A stretch of DNA of 64,000 nt from positions 7,159,501 to 7,223,500 of the forward strand of contig CP071065.1 in the NCBI GenBank assembly GCA_017164015.1, written 5' to 3'. The stretch's first letter is position 1, and the number at the start of each line of letters is the position of its first letter. The position numbers and the translations under genes were made by a program. The notes below the pieces were generated by a model. It had not been told where the DNA came from. It saw only the letters and a list, made by a program, of their open reading frames with translations, and searched no databases. Positions 26,444 to 35,079 of the stretch are shown one piece after another. The stretch comes from Nostoc sp. UHCC 0702 (GTDB lineage Bacteria > Cyanobacteriota > Cyanobacteriia > Cyanobacteriales > Nostocaceae).

Positions 26444-27337
26444 CTACGGCTGCGGAGTACTTTCAGCAGTCGATGTCGGTGAAGCAGCAGGAGTCGGAGG
26501 AGGAGAAGCGGCTGCTTTATTAATTTCGTCTTTATATTTAGCAGGAGCTAAAGCCACAGCACTATCAAATAAAGGTTTTGCTTCTGTAATTTTCCCTTGT
26601 TGCTTCAAAAGCATCGCTTTTGCTAAAACTGGACGGAAATCTTTAGGTTCTTTCTTAATTGCTTGGTCAAATGCTGAAATCGCTTGAGGGTAGCGTTTTT
26701 GTGAGGCGTGAACATTGCCTAGTAACACCTGCACGGCTACTGTATCGACGCTTCCAGGCTGAATTGTATTGGCTTGAGTTGCATTCTGGAGCGTTTCTTG
26801 CAGCAAACCAATAGCTGCTTCTGGGCGTTGCTGATTTACCAAAAGAGCCACCATTCCCTGCAAAGCATTCAAATCACCGGGCCTCGTGGCTAAAATAGAG
26901 CGATAAGCTTGGGCTGCTCCTTCTTTATCGCCAATTTGCTGTTTTACTTGAGCCAGCAGCACGGCATATTCTGTTTCTTCAGGATTGAGCTTGGCTAGCT
27001 TTTCTAAAGGTTCAATTGCCTGTTGAATGTCAGCTGGTTTAATCTCTCCTTTTCCTTTTTGACGCAGCAATGTTAACCGCGCTTTGAACAAGCCTTTGAG
27101 GGCAGTTTGATTTTCTGGTTCCCTTTGCAAAACCAATTCATAACCCCGTACTTCGTCTTCCAATTTTGATTTTTCCTCAGAGGAAGTTAAACTCCCTGTG
27201 GGGCTGGCATTATTCTGGCTTGTGGATGAGGTATTATTAAATGCTCCAATTATGGGAACTACTGAAATTCCCACAAAAGCAAGAATTGCCACTACCAAAA
27301 TCACCTGAACTATCCAGCGGTTGCGTGGTTGAGACAC
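26444..27337 (-). CDS. TPR-repeat membrane-anchored protein
   Basis: 297 residues. An N-terminal transmembrane helix (residues 8-30, IVQVILVVAILAFVGISVVPIIG) and a Ser/Asn-rich linker precede at least five TPR-like units. Recognisable are LKGLFKARLTLLRQ, LNPEETEYAVLLAQVKQQIGDKEGAAQAYRSIL, PGDLNALQGMVALLVNQQRPEAAIGLLQE, and VLLGNVHASQKRYPQAISAFDQAIKKEP. The Pro/Ala/Ser-rich tail (PPPTPAASPTSTAEST) ends the protein. It probably scaffolds a complex at the thylakoid or plasma membrane; partner unknown. Confidence 0.8.
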   Translation of the reverse strand: MSQPRNRWIVQVILVVAILAFVGISVVPIIGAFNNTSSTSQNNASPTGSLTSSEEKSKLEDEVRGYELVLQREPENQTALKGLFKARLTLLRQKGKGEIKPADIQQAIEPLEKLAKLNPEETEYAVLLAQVKQQIGDKEGAAQAYRSILATRPGDLNALQGMVALLVNQQRPEAAIGLLQETLQNATQANTIQPGSVDTVAVQVLLGNVHASQKRYPQAISAFDQAIKKEPKDFRPVLAKAMLLKQQGKITEAKPLFDSAVALAPAKYKDEINKAAASPPPTPAASPTSTAESTPQP

Positions 27338-28033
27338 AGTTTTCTACTTCTCCAGAACTTTAATAACCCAACAAAGGATGAAGAATGAAGGATAAAGTAT
27401 AAAAAATTCAAGGTTTTAATTTTGTACTTCATTGAATCAGGGATACAAGCAAGCGGATTTATTAGTCACTGACGGGTATGCAGGAATCTCACGTCACATG
27501 CGCGTCTGCCGGCACGCGATAGTGCAGGGCTGCACGCCACTCCCCTCAAGTGGTGTCCGTGGAAAACATAATTAAGTCCGAAGTCTCTTTTTTCAAGCTT
27601 GATTTACCTGTTAGTAGTAGTTCATCCTTTTGGTAGGTAAGCTGCCCTTGGGGGCATCTACATACTTTATACTTCATCCTTCGTTGACCTTATCATTTAC
27701 ACAAATCGGAAAGTTAAAAATTTCCAAAACTTTGCGGAATACCGCCAATTGACTGTGAATTTTATAACAAATAACTATCTATTGCTGCTCAAGTAATTGA
27801 TGACTTTAGGAGGAGCCGTCAAAATAGTAGCTATGATATGCTTCCGAAACTAGTATAAAAGCGCTAAATTACAAGTTTAGTCTCAAAGCAGAATTTAGCG
27901 TTTTGCAGATTGTGTAGGGCACTCTGTATGAATTTATGGAAAGCTATATACTTTCATCAGCCGTACAAACGCTATTTTCAGCTACCTTCGTCAAATCCCA
28001 CAATGGGATGTGTCTCCGCCGCAAGGAGTTTTT
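27338..28033. other. intergenic region between divergent genes
   Basis: About 700 bp with no gene seen. Near-inverted copies of CAAC(A/G)AAGGATGAAG lie at about 27368-27384 and 27670-27688. Between them is a G/C-rich stretch (27500-27560) with short palindromes such as GCAGGGCTGCACGCC. The 3' part holds the promoter and AAGGAG site of the next gene. Confidence 0.45.
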
Positions 28034-29032
28034 ATGAATTCCGACCTGATGCCTTCGCCTGAATCCTCCAACCAACCTCAAACCAATACAGAGCCAATAG
28101 CTAATGTTCAGACAGTAGCAGCCCAGGCTCCTAAAGTTGACAATTCGCCTGTTAACCCTAGCGAGACTGCCTCAAATGGCAACCTAGCCAATCGGCAACA
28201 GCCGATTCCACCTCCGAGTGAACCAATGCAGTACCGCGCCATCGGATTAGTCCGGGGTCGTTACCATGCTAGCAGCGAGCAATTTACTCAAGGTACTTTA
28301 GTGACCGCAGATGGCGTAGAACTTAACGCCGTGCTACTCGGTCGAATTATGAGTTTAGTAAAGAATCATTTAGACCTGGAAACAGATCATCTGTGGGTAG
28401 TTTATCCACGCACAAGGCAAGAAAATGACGCCTTGCACCTCCAAATTGTGGGCGTTTGGGAGCCAGAAAATCTGGCTAAACAGCCAACAGAGGGAGTTGA
28501 GCAAGATTCGGGGTCAGACGAGTCCCAGACACCCGATGATGATTTAACTGACAATCATGCAGAAAGTTTAAGCAACTTAGCACCCTCATCAGAGATTGCA
28601 GATGGTGGTTTTTCTGTTCGTGGCGAGGTAGTTTACCAGTCTTTTGACGCTAAGAGTTTAGTGGTCAAAATTAAGCAGGCTGCACGCAAACCAACTGAGA
28701 AATCCAAGTATTTTAAGTTGAAATTGCAGGGTGTGCTGACCACAAAAGCAGTGGGTAAGTTCTGGGACTTCCAAGTCAAGCGGGAAGCTGATGTATTGGT
28801 AGTAGAACATGCTGAAGCGATCGCTGATTTGCCCAAAAAACGCAGACCACCATTCAAAAGTGGGCCTCGTACTGGAGCGAGAAAACCATTTCCTCCCAGA
28901 CGCAGTACTGGCGAAACGCCACGTCCAATTAAGAAAACAAGTGCAAGCAGCGAACCCTCTGTGGTGTCAAAACCGATACCTAAAACACCTGCTCCCAAGC
29001 CGATAAAACGGCCAAAGCCAACTCAAGAGTAG
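28034..29032 (+). CDS. conserved cyanobacterial hypothetical with basic Pro-rich tail
   Basis: 332 residues from the ATG at 28034, preceded by AAGGAG; an in-frame GTG at 28010 is less likely. A Pro/Gln-rich disordered N-terminus leads to a conserved domain (about 70-160: YRAIGLVRGRYHASSEQFTQGTLVTADGVELNAVLLGRIMSLVKNHLDLETDHLWVVYPRT). After an acidic linker comes a second domain (VRGEVVYQSFDAKSLVVKIKQ...KFWDFQV). The last 60 residues are very basic and Pro-rich (KKRRPPFKSGPRTGARKPFPPRR), suggesting nucleic-acid or ribosome binding. Family not named. Confidence 0.65.
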   Translation: MNSDLMPSPESSNQPQTNTEPIANVQTVAAQAPKVDNSPVNPSETASNGNLANRQQPIPPPSEPMQYRAIGLVRGRYHASSEQFTQGTLVTADGVELNAVLLGRIMSLVKNHLDLETDHLWVVYPRTRQENDALHLQIVGVWEPENLAKQPTEGVEQDSGSDESQTPDDDLTDNHAESLSNLAPSSEIADGGFSVRGEVVYQSFDAKSLVVKIKQAARKPTEKSKYFKLKLQGVLTTKAVGKFWDFQVKREADVLVVEHAEAIADLPKKRRPPFKSGPRTGARKPFPPRRSTGETPRPIKKTSASSEPSVVSKPIPKTPAPKPIKRPKPTQE

Positions 29033-29033
29033 G

Positions 29034-29222
29034 GATTGGTAATTGGTAATTGGTAATTGGTAATTGGTAATTGGTAATTGGTAATTGGTAATTGGTAATT
29101 GGGAATTGGTAATTGGTAATTGGGAATTGGGAATTGGTAAAACTCTTATCTAGTCCCCAGTCCCCAGTCCCCAGTCCCCAGTCCCCACCCCCCAGTCCCC
29201 AGTCCCCAGTACCCAGTACCCA
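29034..29222. repeat. heptameric tandem repeats (STRR), two types
   Basis: More than ten units of TTGGTAA are followed by a run of CCCAGTC units between convergent genes. Copy number is likely variable between strains. Confidence 0.9.
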
Positions 29223-29225
29223 GGA

Positions 29226-30395
29226 TTAAAAATCCGTCCACCTGTCTTGGGGTAGAAACGATCGCTCTATAGGAATCGGAGAAACTGGCTCTGTGAGGGT
29301 AAAAGTGCCTGCTTCAATCCACTGTTTTAACTCTATGGCGATTTGTCGAGAATAAAGCATACTGGCAAGGGGAGCAACCCGCACTGTTTTACCCTCAATG
29401 GTGATACGCCCAGATTTCAGTTGGGCGTAACTCACCAACCCAAAGGTGGGACGGACGCGCCGAGGAATAGAAAAGTCTACTATTGGCGCTACCAAATCTT
29501 TGTCTTGAACTGCACAGCGTTCAATTACTTCTTGATTTAATACCGGTAATGGCACACCTACGCCTAACATCAAGGAAGGCCCATAACTTTTAAAGTAACA
29601 ACCCCGCACCCAACGAGCATCCATTTGTTTGGCATCACCAATTAAAGCTAAAGTCGCAGCTGGGCCAATGGGTGTACGATTAGCTAAGCGCTTTTGTAAA
29701 GGGAAGTGCTGAGTACCTTCCCAAGCAACATAACCAATACCACCGCCCAAGAAAATCCTTGTACCAATGCCAATCAGTTGCAAATCGGGGTCATTGAGTA
29801 GGGGAGAAACAGCACCGGGATTAGAGTAAACTGCATTTGCTAAACGCGGTTGTAATGGGCCCAGATAAGTAAAAAGTGGGCGATCGCCTCCATTTACCCC
29901 CACAATAAAATTTTGATAGAGATTGCGCGGATTAAATAAATAAAACTGATTTATCGTGTCGGAAGTAACTGTTGTTTCAAAAGTTGCCCGTGGATAACAG
30001 TCTGTTACTTGTCCTTGGGCCTTTATATGTATGGGTTTGCCTGCTATCAAATCTTCTATCACATGACCACCGCCGCGTTCCCGGACTTCTTCTCCATCCA
30101 TTGTGTCCACGGCACAACTAGCACCCAAATATAAATCTACAGCTCCAAAACCAGCGTATGCCGGAACACCATCTATCCAGCATCGGCGAATTTTGATTGG
30201 GGGATCAGTGTGTCCAAGATTAATAATTGCACCACTTGATTCCATCGGCTCGAAAGTGCCAGTAGTAATCACATCAACTTCTTTGGCAACTTTGGTGACA
30301 CCAACTTCTGCAACTCGTGCTTTTAATTCTTCAATCGTTAGCACTGCCGCACGTTGACGGTTAATTTTTTCGTTAATTTCTGCAATTGTTCGCAT
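29226..30395 (-). CDS. homocysteine biosynthesis protein (DUF39, HcyBio)
   Basis: 389 residues matching the DUF39 family: TIAEINEKI at the start, VDVITTGTFEPMESSGAIINLGHTDPPIKI, the W-DGVPAYAGFGAVDLYLGA block with two nearby Cys (ASCAVD and VTDCYP), and GVNGGDRPLFTYLGPL and IGIGTRIFLGGGIGYVAWEGTQH. Relatives in methanogens and some bacteria convert aspartate semialdehyde to homocysteine using reduced sulfur. The cyanobacterial form here lacks the C-terminal CBS or ferredoxin extension found in some archaeal members. An IS605-like element sits about 100 bp upstream of its start. Confidence 0.85.
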   Translation of the reverse strand: MRTIAEINEKINRQRAAVLTIEELKARVAEVGVTKVAKEVDVITTGTFEPMESSGAIINLGHTDPPIKIRRCWIDGVPAYAGFGAVDLYLGASCAVDTMDGEEVRERGGGHVIEDLIAGKPIHIKAQGQVTDCYPRATFETTVTSDTINQFYLFNPRNLYQNFIVGVNGGDRPLFTYLGPLQPRLANAVYSNPGAVSPLLNDPDLQLIGIGTRIFLGGGIGYVAWEGTQHFPLQKRLANRTPIGPAATLALIGDAKQMDARWVRGCYFKSYGPSLMLGVGVPLPVLNQEVIERCAVQDKDLVAPIVDFSIPRRVRPTFGLVSYAQLKSGRITIEGKTVRVAPLASMLYSRQIAIELKQWIEAGTFTLTEPVSPIPIERSFLPQDRWTDF

Positions 30396-30541
30396 TTTAA
30401 ATGTAGCGGACTATGGCTTTGTTTAAATTTTTTGGTTACTTTTTTTGCCTAGAAATTTTTAATTTCTTTATCATTCAGACTGTAGTAAGCAGTTTATCGT
30501 GACGTACCTACACTTCCTGAGTACAGGTAAGTGTAGGCTTC

Positions 30542-31729
30542 TCAAAGACTCCTCATTGAGGACATATTTTGAGCTTTCAAACCGTGCGCCCCACGGTTCT
30601 TTATGTTTACCGCCGCGTTCAAATCTCTGCACAAACTTGCATGACAACTAGGACAATTGTGCATTCTTTGAGATAGCGGCTTTCTGACTTGGTGACCGCA
30701 GCCAGAACATTCTTGACTAGTGCCGTTTGGGTTTACAGCTATTAGTTTCAAACCAGCGTTTTCGGCTTTGCTTGAAAGTATGGTTACAAACTGTCCCCAA
30801 CCGGCATCGTTTATACTTTTAGCCAATCTTGTTTTAGCAAGTTCCTTGATATTCAACTTCTCAACAACTACAACATCATATTCACTTAGAATCTTTTTAG
30901 CTGTTTTGAAATGGAAATCTTTGCGAGTATCAGCTACTTTCTTGTGCTGAATACCCAACTTTTTGATAGCTTTTTCGCGTCGGTTAGAGCCTTTCTTTCT
31001 ACGACAAACCCGGCGCTGTGCTGATTTTAGCTGACGTTCAGCTTTTCGCAGAAACTTGGGTGCAGCTATTCTTTCATTGTCTGACGTAACAATAAAATCA
31101 ATCAAGCCAACATCAATACCAACAATATTATTAGCATCAAAGTTTGGCTGAATCGTCGGAACTGTTTGATCTTCAAGACTTAGAGTGACATAATAACCGT
31201 TTGATTTTTTAGTAACAGACACGGTTTTGATGTCAAACCCTTGAGGTATTTGACGATGAACAATAACTTGAACCGTACCAATCTTTGAAAGAGTAATTTT
31301 GTTGTTCACAAAATGTTCTTTCTTGAACTGGGGATAAGTGAAAGTCTTGTACTGCCCTAATCCTTTGAATCTAGGTCTACCCGATTTTTTGCCATTAGCG
31401 TCACCTTTTAACCACCTATCAAAAGCTCTTTCAACCTTCTTAGGCACTTCTTGTAATACCTGAGAATGAATACCTTTATACCAAGGTCTATTTTTTTTGA
31501 GTTGGGTTAATGTTGCTTGTTGGCTAAAACGGTTTGGCTTGTCTTTCAATTCTGGAATATGGCAAACAACAAGTGAGCATCTATCAATAGAACAACGGTT
31601 TTGCTCATACCAATCAAACCTTTGAGCAAGCTGATAGTTGTATTGGCAACGCAACATATCTAATGTGTTGTCAATTATTTTTATTTGTTCCTTAGTAGGC
31701 TTTAAGCGGTATTGGTAGGATGTTTTCAC
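30542..31729 (-). CDS. tnpB: TnpB RNA-guided nuclease, IS605 element
   Basis: 395 residues, near full length for TnpB. The RuvC-type triad is intact: D206 in GIDVG, E290 in VVVEKLN, and D369 in CRDLNAAVNI. The zinc finger CSGCG...CPSCH lies before the last Asp. The N-terminus KTSYQYRLKPTKEQ fits the OrfB helix-turn-helix start. TnpB proteins use an omega RNA from the element's end to cut DNA at donor sites and favour element retention. The RNA here should derive from the minus strand across the tnpB 3' end and the hairpin near 30510. The element looks potentially active. Confidence 0.93.
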   Translation of the reverse strand: MKTSYQYRLKPTKEQIKIIDNTLDMLRCQYNYQLAQRFDWYEQNRCSIDRCSLVVCHIPELKDKPNRFSQQATLTQLKKNRPWYKGIHSQVLQEVPKKVERAFDRWLKGDANGKKSGRPRFKGLGQYKTFTYPQFKKEHFVNNKITLSKIGTVQVIVHRQIPQGFDIKTVSVTKKSNGYYVTLSLEDQTVPTIQPNFDANNIVGIDVGLIDFIVTSDNERIAAPKFLRKAERQLKSAQRRVCRRKKGSNRREKAIKKLGIQHKKVADTRKDFHFKTAKKILSEYDVVVVEKLNIKELAKTRLAKSINDAGWGQFVTILSSKAENAGLKLIAVNPNGTSQECSGCGHQVRKPLSQRMHNCPSCHASLCRDLNAAVNIKNRGAHGLKAQNMSSMRSL

Positions 31730-31792
31730 TTGTTCGACTAACTCAGTGTTAGTTCTTTAGTATACACTGGAATTAGGGGATATTCCAGAAAA

Positions 31793-32212
31793 ATGAAAAA
31801 TTATTTTGTTTCCAAAGGTCGATCCGTTAGCGATCTAAAAGTTCACCTAGTCTTAGTAACCAAATATCGACGTAAAGCTTTCACAGCACAGATGCTAACC
31901 AGGCTGAATACTATAGTTGAGGAATTGTTAGAAAAGTGGGATTGTAAGTTGATTGAGTTCAACGGAGAACAAGACCATGTACATATGCTTTTTCAATACT
32001 ATCCAGACGTTGAACTTAGCAAGTTGGTCAATAATTTGAAGTCAGTATCATCCAGGAAATTACGCCAAGAATTCCCAGAACACTTAGAACAGTTTTACTG
32101 GAAAGATGTATTTTGGAGTGGTTCGTATTTTGTTGCCAGTTGTGGAGGAGTTACAGTTTCGACTCTTAGAAAATATATTGAAGCTCAAGAAATGCCAGAA
32201 AAAAAGGCTTGA
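31793..32212 (+). CDS. tnpA: TnpA, IS200-family Y1 transposase
   Basis: 139 residues with the HUH motif H62-V-H64 in EQDHVHMLF and the catalytic tyrosine Y128 in LRKYIEAQ. The N-terminal VHLVLVTKYRRKAF is typical. The enzyme cuts and joins single-stranded ends next to subterminal hairpins. All catalytic residues are present. It is divergent from tnpB. Confidence 0.94.
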   Translation: MKNYFVSKGRSVSDLKVHLVLVTKYRRKAFTAQMLTRLNTIVEELLEKWDCKLIEFNGEQDHVHMLFQYYPDVELSKLVNNLKSVSSRKLRQEFPEHLEQFYWKDVFWSGSYFVASCGGVTVSTLRKYIEAQEMPEKKA

Positions 32213-34008
32213 AAATTGTTCGTTTCCTCCATGTTTTCTTTCCTCCCTATCGCATTGGTCAGAAAACTGTCGTCAACTCACTCGCATTCATCCCACGCTC
32301 CTAAAAGTGAGACGTGGGACTTCTGCTGATAAAGTTAAATTATCTGGCTTTGCTTAACTAATTCAGTAATTAAAAACTTAACCCTTTTTCTACAAAGCTA
32401 TCCCCTAGTCATATCTTTCTTCACATTTTTGTCAGGCAGGCTCTGAGCAGGTGACAGAAGTAAACAATTATAGCGTAGTTGACAAAAGCAACAGTAAATG
32501 CTGTGTGAGTAGGCTTAAGGTGGTGCGTCCAGCAGAGGCGATCGCTAGCTACAATCATGGATAGATTCATTCTGGGTGTGCAAACTTTCACCACACCCAG
32601 CTTTCAATATCCTTAGTCAACTATTTTAGTGTTCTTGAGAAGTAGTCAGCGGTTTTAGTGATTTGAATTTTGATAAAACGCTATGCACAAGTAAACACTA
32701 AAGAGATAGGCTCCCGCGAGGATGCAAATAGTTAAGATAAAATCAAAATCGCTCATAACATTATAAAGTGTTTGTTGATTGTGTGTAATTAATTTTGCAG
32801 AGCAAGTCAGAATTCAAAAGTTATATCAGCTTTTGAAAAACACTTATAATTAAAGCTGATACTTAAACGCACTGATACGAAGAACTGCCCAATCTGTTGT
32901 GATAGGGTGAAGTCGAAGAAGGGCGTGTGGAGTTTTTAATTACAAGTAATTAGCAATTGATATCAAAAGCCAACGCAACTCAAAAAAGCAAACAGCAAAA
33001 ATATAAATACCTCTTCAGAAACACTTGTCCCAAGGCTTATATAATTGAGCTTTTTGATGAAAAGTGTTTCTTTGATTCGTAGCCAAGGAATTTAATATTT
33101 TTGACTTTTAAACACCAGTTGCAAAGGCTATCGGATAACTTCCAGTCCTTAAGGCAAACTGCTAATGGTAGAGGCAATTCATGAATTACTTCTACGGTGT
33201 ACTAAATTCAATTGCAAGTTGCTATAACTTTGATTTTTAACTTTAATCTAGCTACTTTACTGTGAAGGTATTTTATCCATATTGCATCGCAAAAAGTAAA
33301 TATATAAGTGGATAATAAGCTTGCAAATTTAAATTTGTAAGCTTTGAACTTAGCATCCACATCGTGGGATGCAGAAAAAATAAATTGATGTCCAAATCCT
33401 TGGACTAAGCAGAGTTCATTAGGTCACTAAATCGATGAAACTTCAGATTCAGGGAGTAGTCTATATAGGACTAGCCCCAAAAGTTTCTTACCAAAGATTG
33501 ACCTTATAAACAGAAGCAGATGTAGATAGTTAATCAGTCGTGATGAGTTATTACTTGCCAAATTCTTGACCAGCTTTTCAACAAAGCTTGCTAACGCTGC
33601 TAAACCTTAAACTACTGTCATGTGCAGTAGCAATAACCAGTCAGCTAGCATTCTTTAGCCTTATACATGCACGCGATTGCTACGTTCGTCTATCTACTAT
33701 AACTCTATGCTAGAGCAAAGTGGCAAAAATAGATAAAAAATTTTGTCTACAAACTGATAAGCAAGAACATTGGGCAACATGTAGCCAATACCACACTTTA
33801 CCAGTTAGCAAAGTACTTACACTCTATGCTTCCCATACAGTGTAGGCAATACTAATTGTATTTTGGATTTGAAATTGTCAAAGACTTAATATCTGCGCTT
33901 TTGAGCGTTTTAACCCGATTTAGATAAGAGTGAGGAGTTAAGAGTTAAGCTAAAACATATTTAATCCGTCGAACTCATGTTATTTACAAAGGACTAATGA
34001 CTAATGAC

Positions 34009-34040
34009 GGTGTTCTCCTAACGGAGACGCTACGCGAACA
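34009..34040. repeat. short dispersed palindromic repeat
   Basis: GTTCTCCTAACGGAGACGC followed by TACGCGAAC forms nested hairpins. It resembles a short repeat that recurs in Nostoc intergenic DNA. Confidence 0.5.
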
Positions 34041-34093
34041 TGAGTGATTATGCAACTTGGAATTCCCTTAGCTTATTTCTATCTTGAGAGCCT

Positions 34094-34287
34094 ATTTATA
34101 AAGTAAATATTAAGTAGGGGAGGCAAAAAGCGGCGTGGATGTTCCTCCCGCTTTATTGCCGTTGTGTTACGGCTATGCAAGGATTTCGGAGTTTGAGATA
34201 GTGAAGATTAGCCGCAGGGCACCGAAAAAGATGGTGCGTTAAGCGTTGCTATAACGCACCCTACAATTTAAGGTTTACTTTATAAAT
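34094..34287. repeat. inverted-repeat-bounded element (MITE-like)
   Basis: ATTTATAAAGTAAA..TTAA at the left is matched by the reverse complement TTAA..TTTACTTTATAAAT at the right (two mismatches in about 20 bp). Between them lies a GGTGCGTTA/TAACGCACC hairpin. No clear target duplication was seen. Confidence 0.5.
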
Positions 34288-34436
34288 CATCTCTGACAGC
34301 AGTTGCTACAACAAAGAGATGGTGAGGTGAGGCAGTACGGGAAGGTAGCCCCCAGTCGTGCTACTGTCAGGAAACCATAGCCTACAACACACTGCCTGCT
34401 CATCCTCCTCATCTTTTTAGATTCCCTGCTTCCTAC

Positions 34437-34730
34437 CTAATTTTCCGGCTCTTGATGAGAATTACCGATGCTTTTATCTGTTTGCTGTAATCGTGACATA
34501 AACACGTCTGGTTTTCTGCTGACAACAGACTTAACTTTGTCAACAGCAATTATTTCACTGATTTTTACAATCATTTCCCACAGGGTATCCTCCTCTGTCT
34601 CTTTGTTGTAAGTTCTGTGTTTAAACCACAACAAATCATCCCAAACCCCGATAACTGTGGCGAAGTACCACTTATCTCTTATTAGTATCCAGATTTCTTG
34701 TTCCAAGTAGGTCTGTAGAATAGATTTCAC
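34437..34730 (-). CDS. small hypothetical protein
   Basis: 97 residues with a beta-rich N-terminus (IWILIRDKWYFATVIGVWDDLLWFKHRTY) that suggests a small barrel such as an SH3-like or Hfq-like fold, followed by a helical segment and a polar tail. No family is recognised. It lies alone between the ORF-free region and the S9 peptidase, and its tail codes for low-complexity residues. Probably a real gene, function unknown. Confidence 0.5.
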   Translation of the reverse strand: MKSILQTYLEQEIWILIRDKWYFATVIGVWDDLLWFKHRTYNKETEEDTLWEMIVKISEIIAVDKVKSVVSRKPDVFMSRLQQTDKSIGNSHQEPEN

Positions 34731-35079
34731 AATGACTGAGAAAATAAAAAAACGTTGTGTTACATACTACACAAGTATTCAACTATAATGCTTCAGGTAA
34801 AATACGGAATTAAGCATTACAAGATGAACGATTCATTGACATCTAACCAAAGTATGATTTATTTCTAAAACTTAGGGGTGATTTTGAGCTAAAACCCTGA
34901 TTGTGAAGTACTTTTACTCTTTGAGCAAATACTTCGTTAGTATCTCTAAAATAACCATAGCTTCCCACTCACAGGTATAAACCATATCTTTAATTGCGAA
35001 TTGGGCATTGGGAATTGGGAAGAATTTATTAGCAGGGGAGCAGGGGAGAAATCACAACTGCCAACTGACAACTGGTAAC
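34731..35079. other. intergenic region
   Basis: About 350 bp of AT-rich DNA upstream of the small hypothetical gene and downstream of the S9 peptidase gene. It ends in short STRR-like units (GAATTGGGCATTGGGAATTGG, CAACTGA). No other feature seen. Confidence 0.5.

Larger units (their letters stand above)
30500..32330. mobile_element. IS605-like element with divergent tnpB and tnpA
   Basis: A complete-looking element. tnpB runs leftward and tnpA rightward from a 63-bp shared gap. The left end holds a hairpin CCTACACTT...AAGTGTAGG at about 30507-30537, 5 bp past the tnpB stop. The right end holds TCCCACG...CGTGGGA (about 32290-32320). Hairpins near both ends and no inverted repeats are characteristic of the IS200/IS605 single-strand transposition family. 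Exact tips not determined. Confidence 0.85.
32340..34436. other. 2.1 kb region without ORFs
   Basis: No frame of 60 codons exists on either strand. Several inverted repeats are visible: TATCAGCTTT/AAAGCTGATA (32824-32861), AGAAACACTT/AAGTGTTTCT (33017-33071), a near-perfect palindrome at 33317-33344, and GCATCC/GGATGC (33353-33372). The 34000-34290 part contains dispersed repeats. No recognised RNA family. It may be decayed genes or host small RNAs. Confidence 0.5.

Noticed and set aside
26188..26687. Several overlapping frames rich in Gly/Met/Arg or Pro/His
   Set aside because: They are translations of GATGGGGGA and GCACCCCT tandem repeats and overlap a clear TPR gene.
27480..27570. Possible tRNA or structured RNA in the G/C-rich stretch
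   Set aside because: Short palindromes are present but no cloverleaf, anticodon arm or TTC loop could be built.
29034..29222. Possible CRISPR-like array
   Set aside because: Units are 7 bp, direct and without spacers, so it is a simple tandem array.
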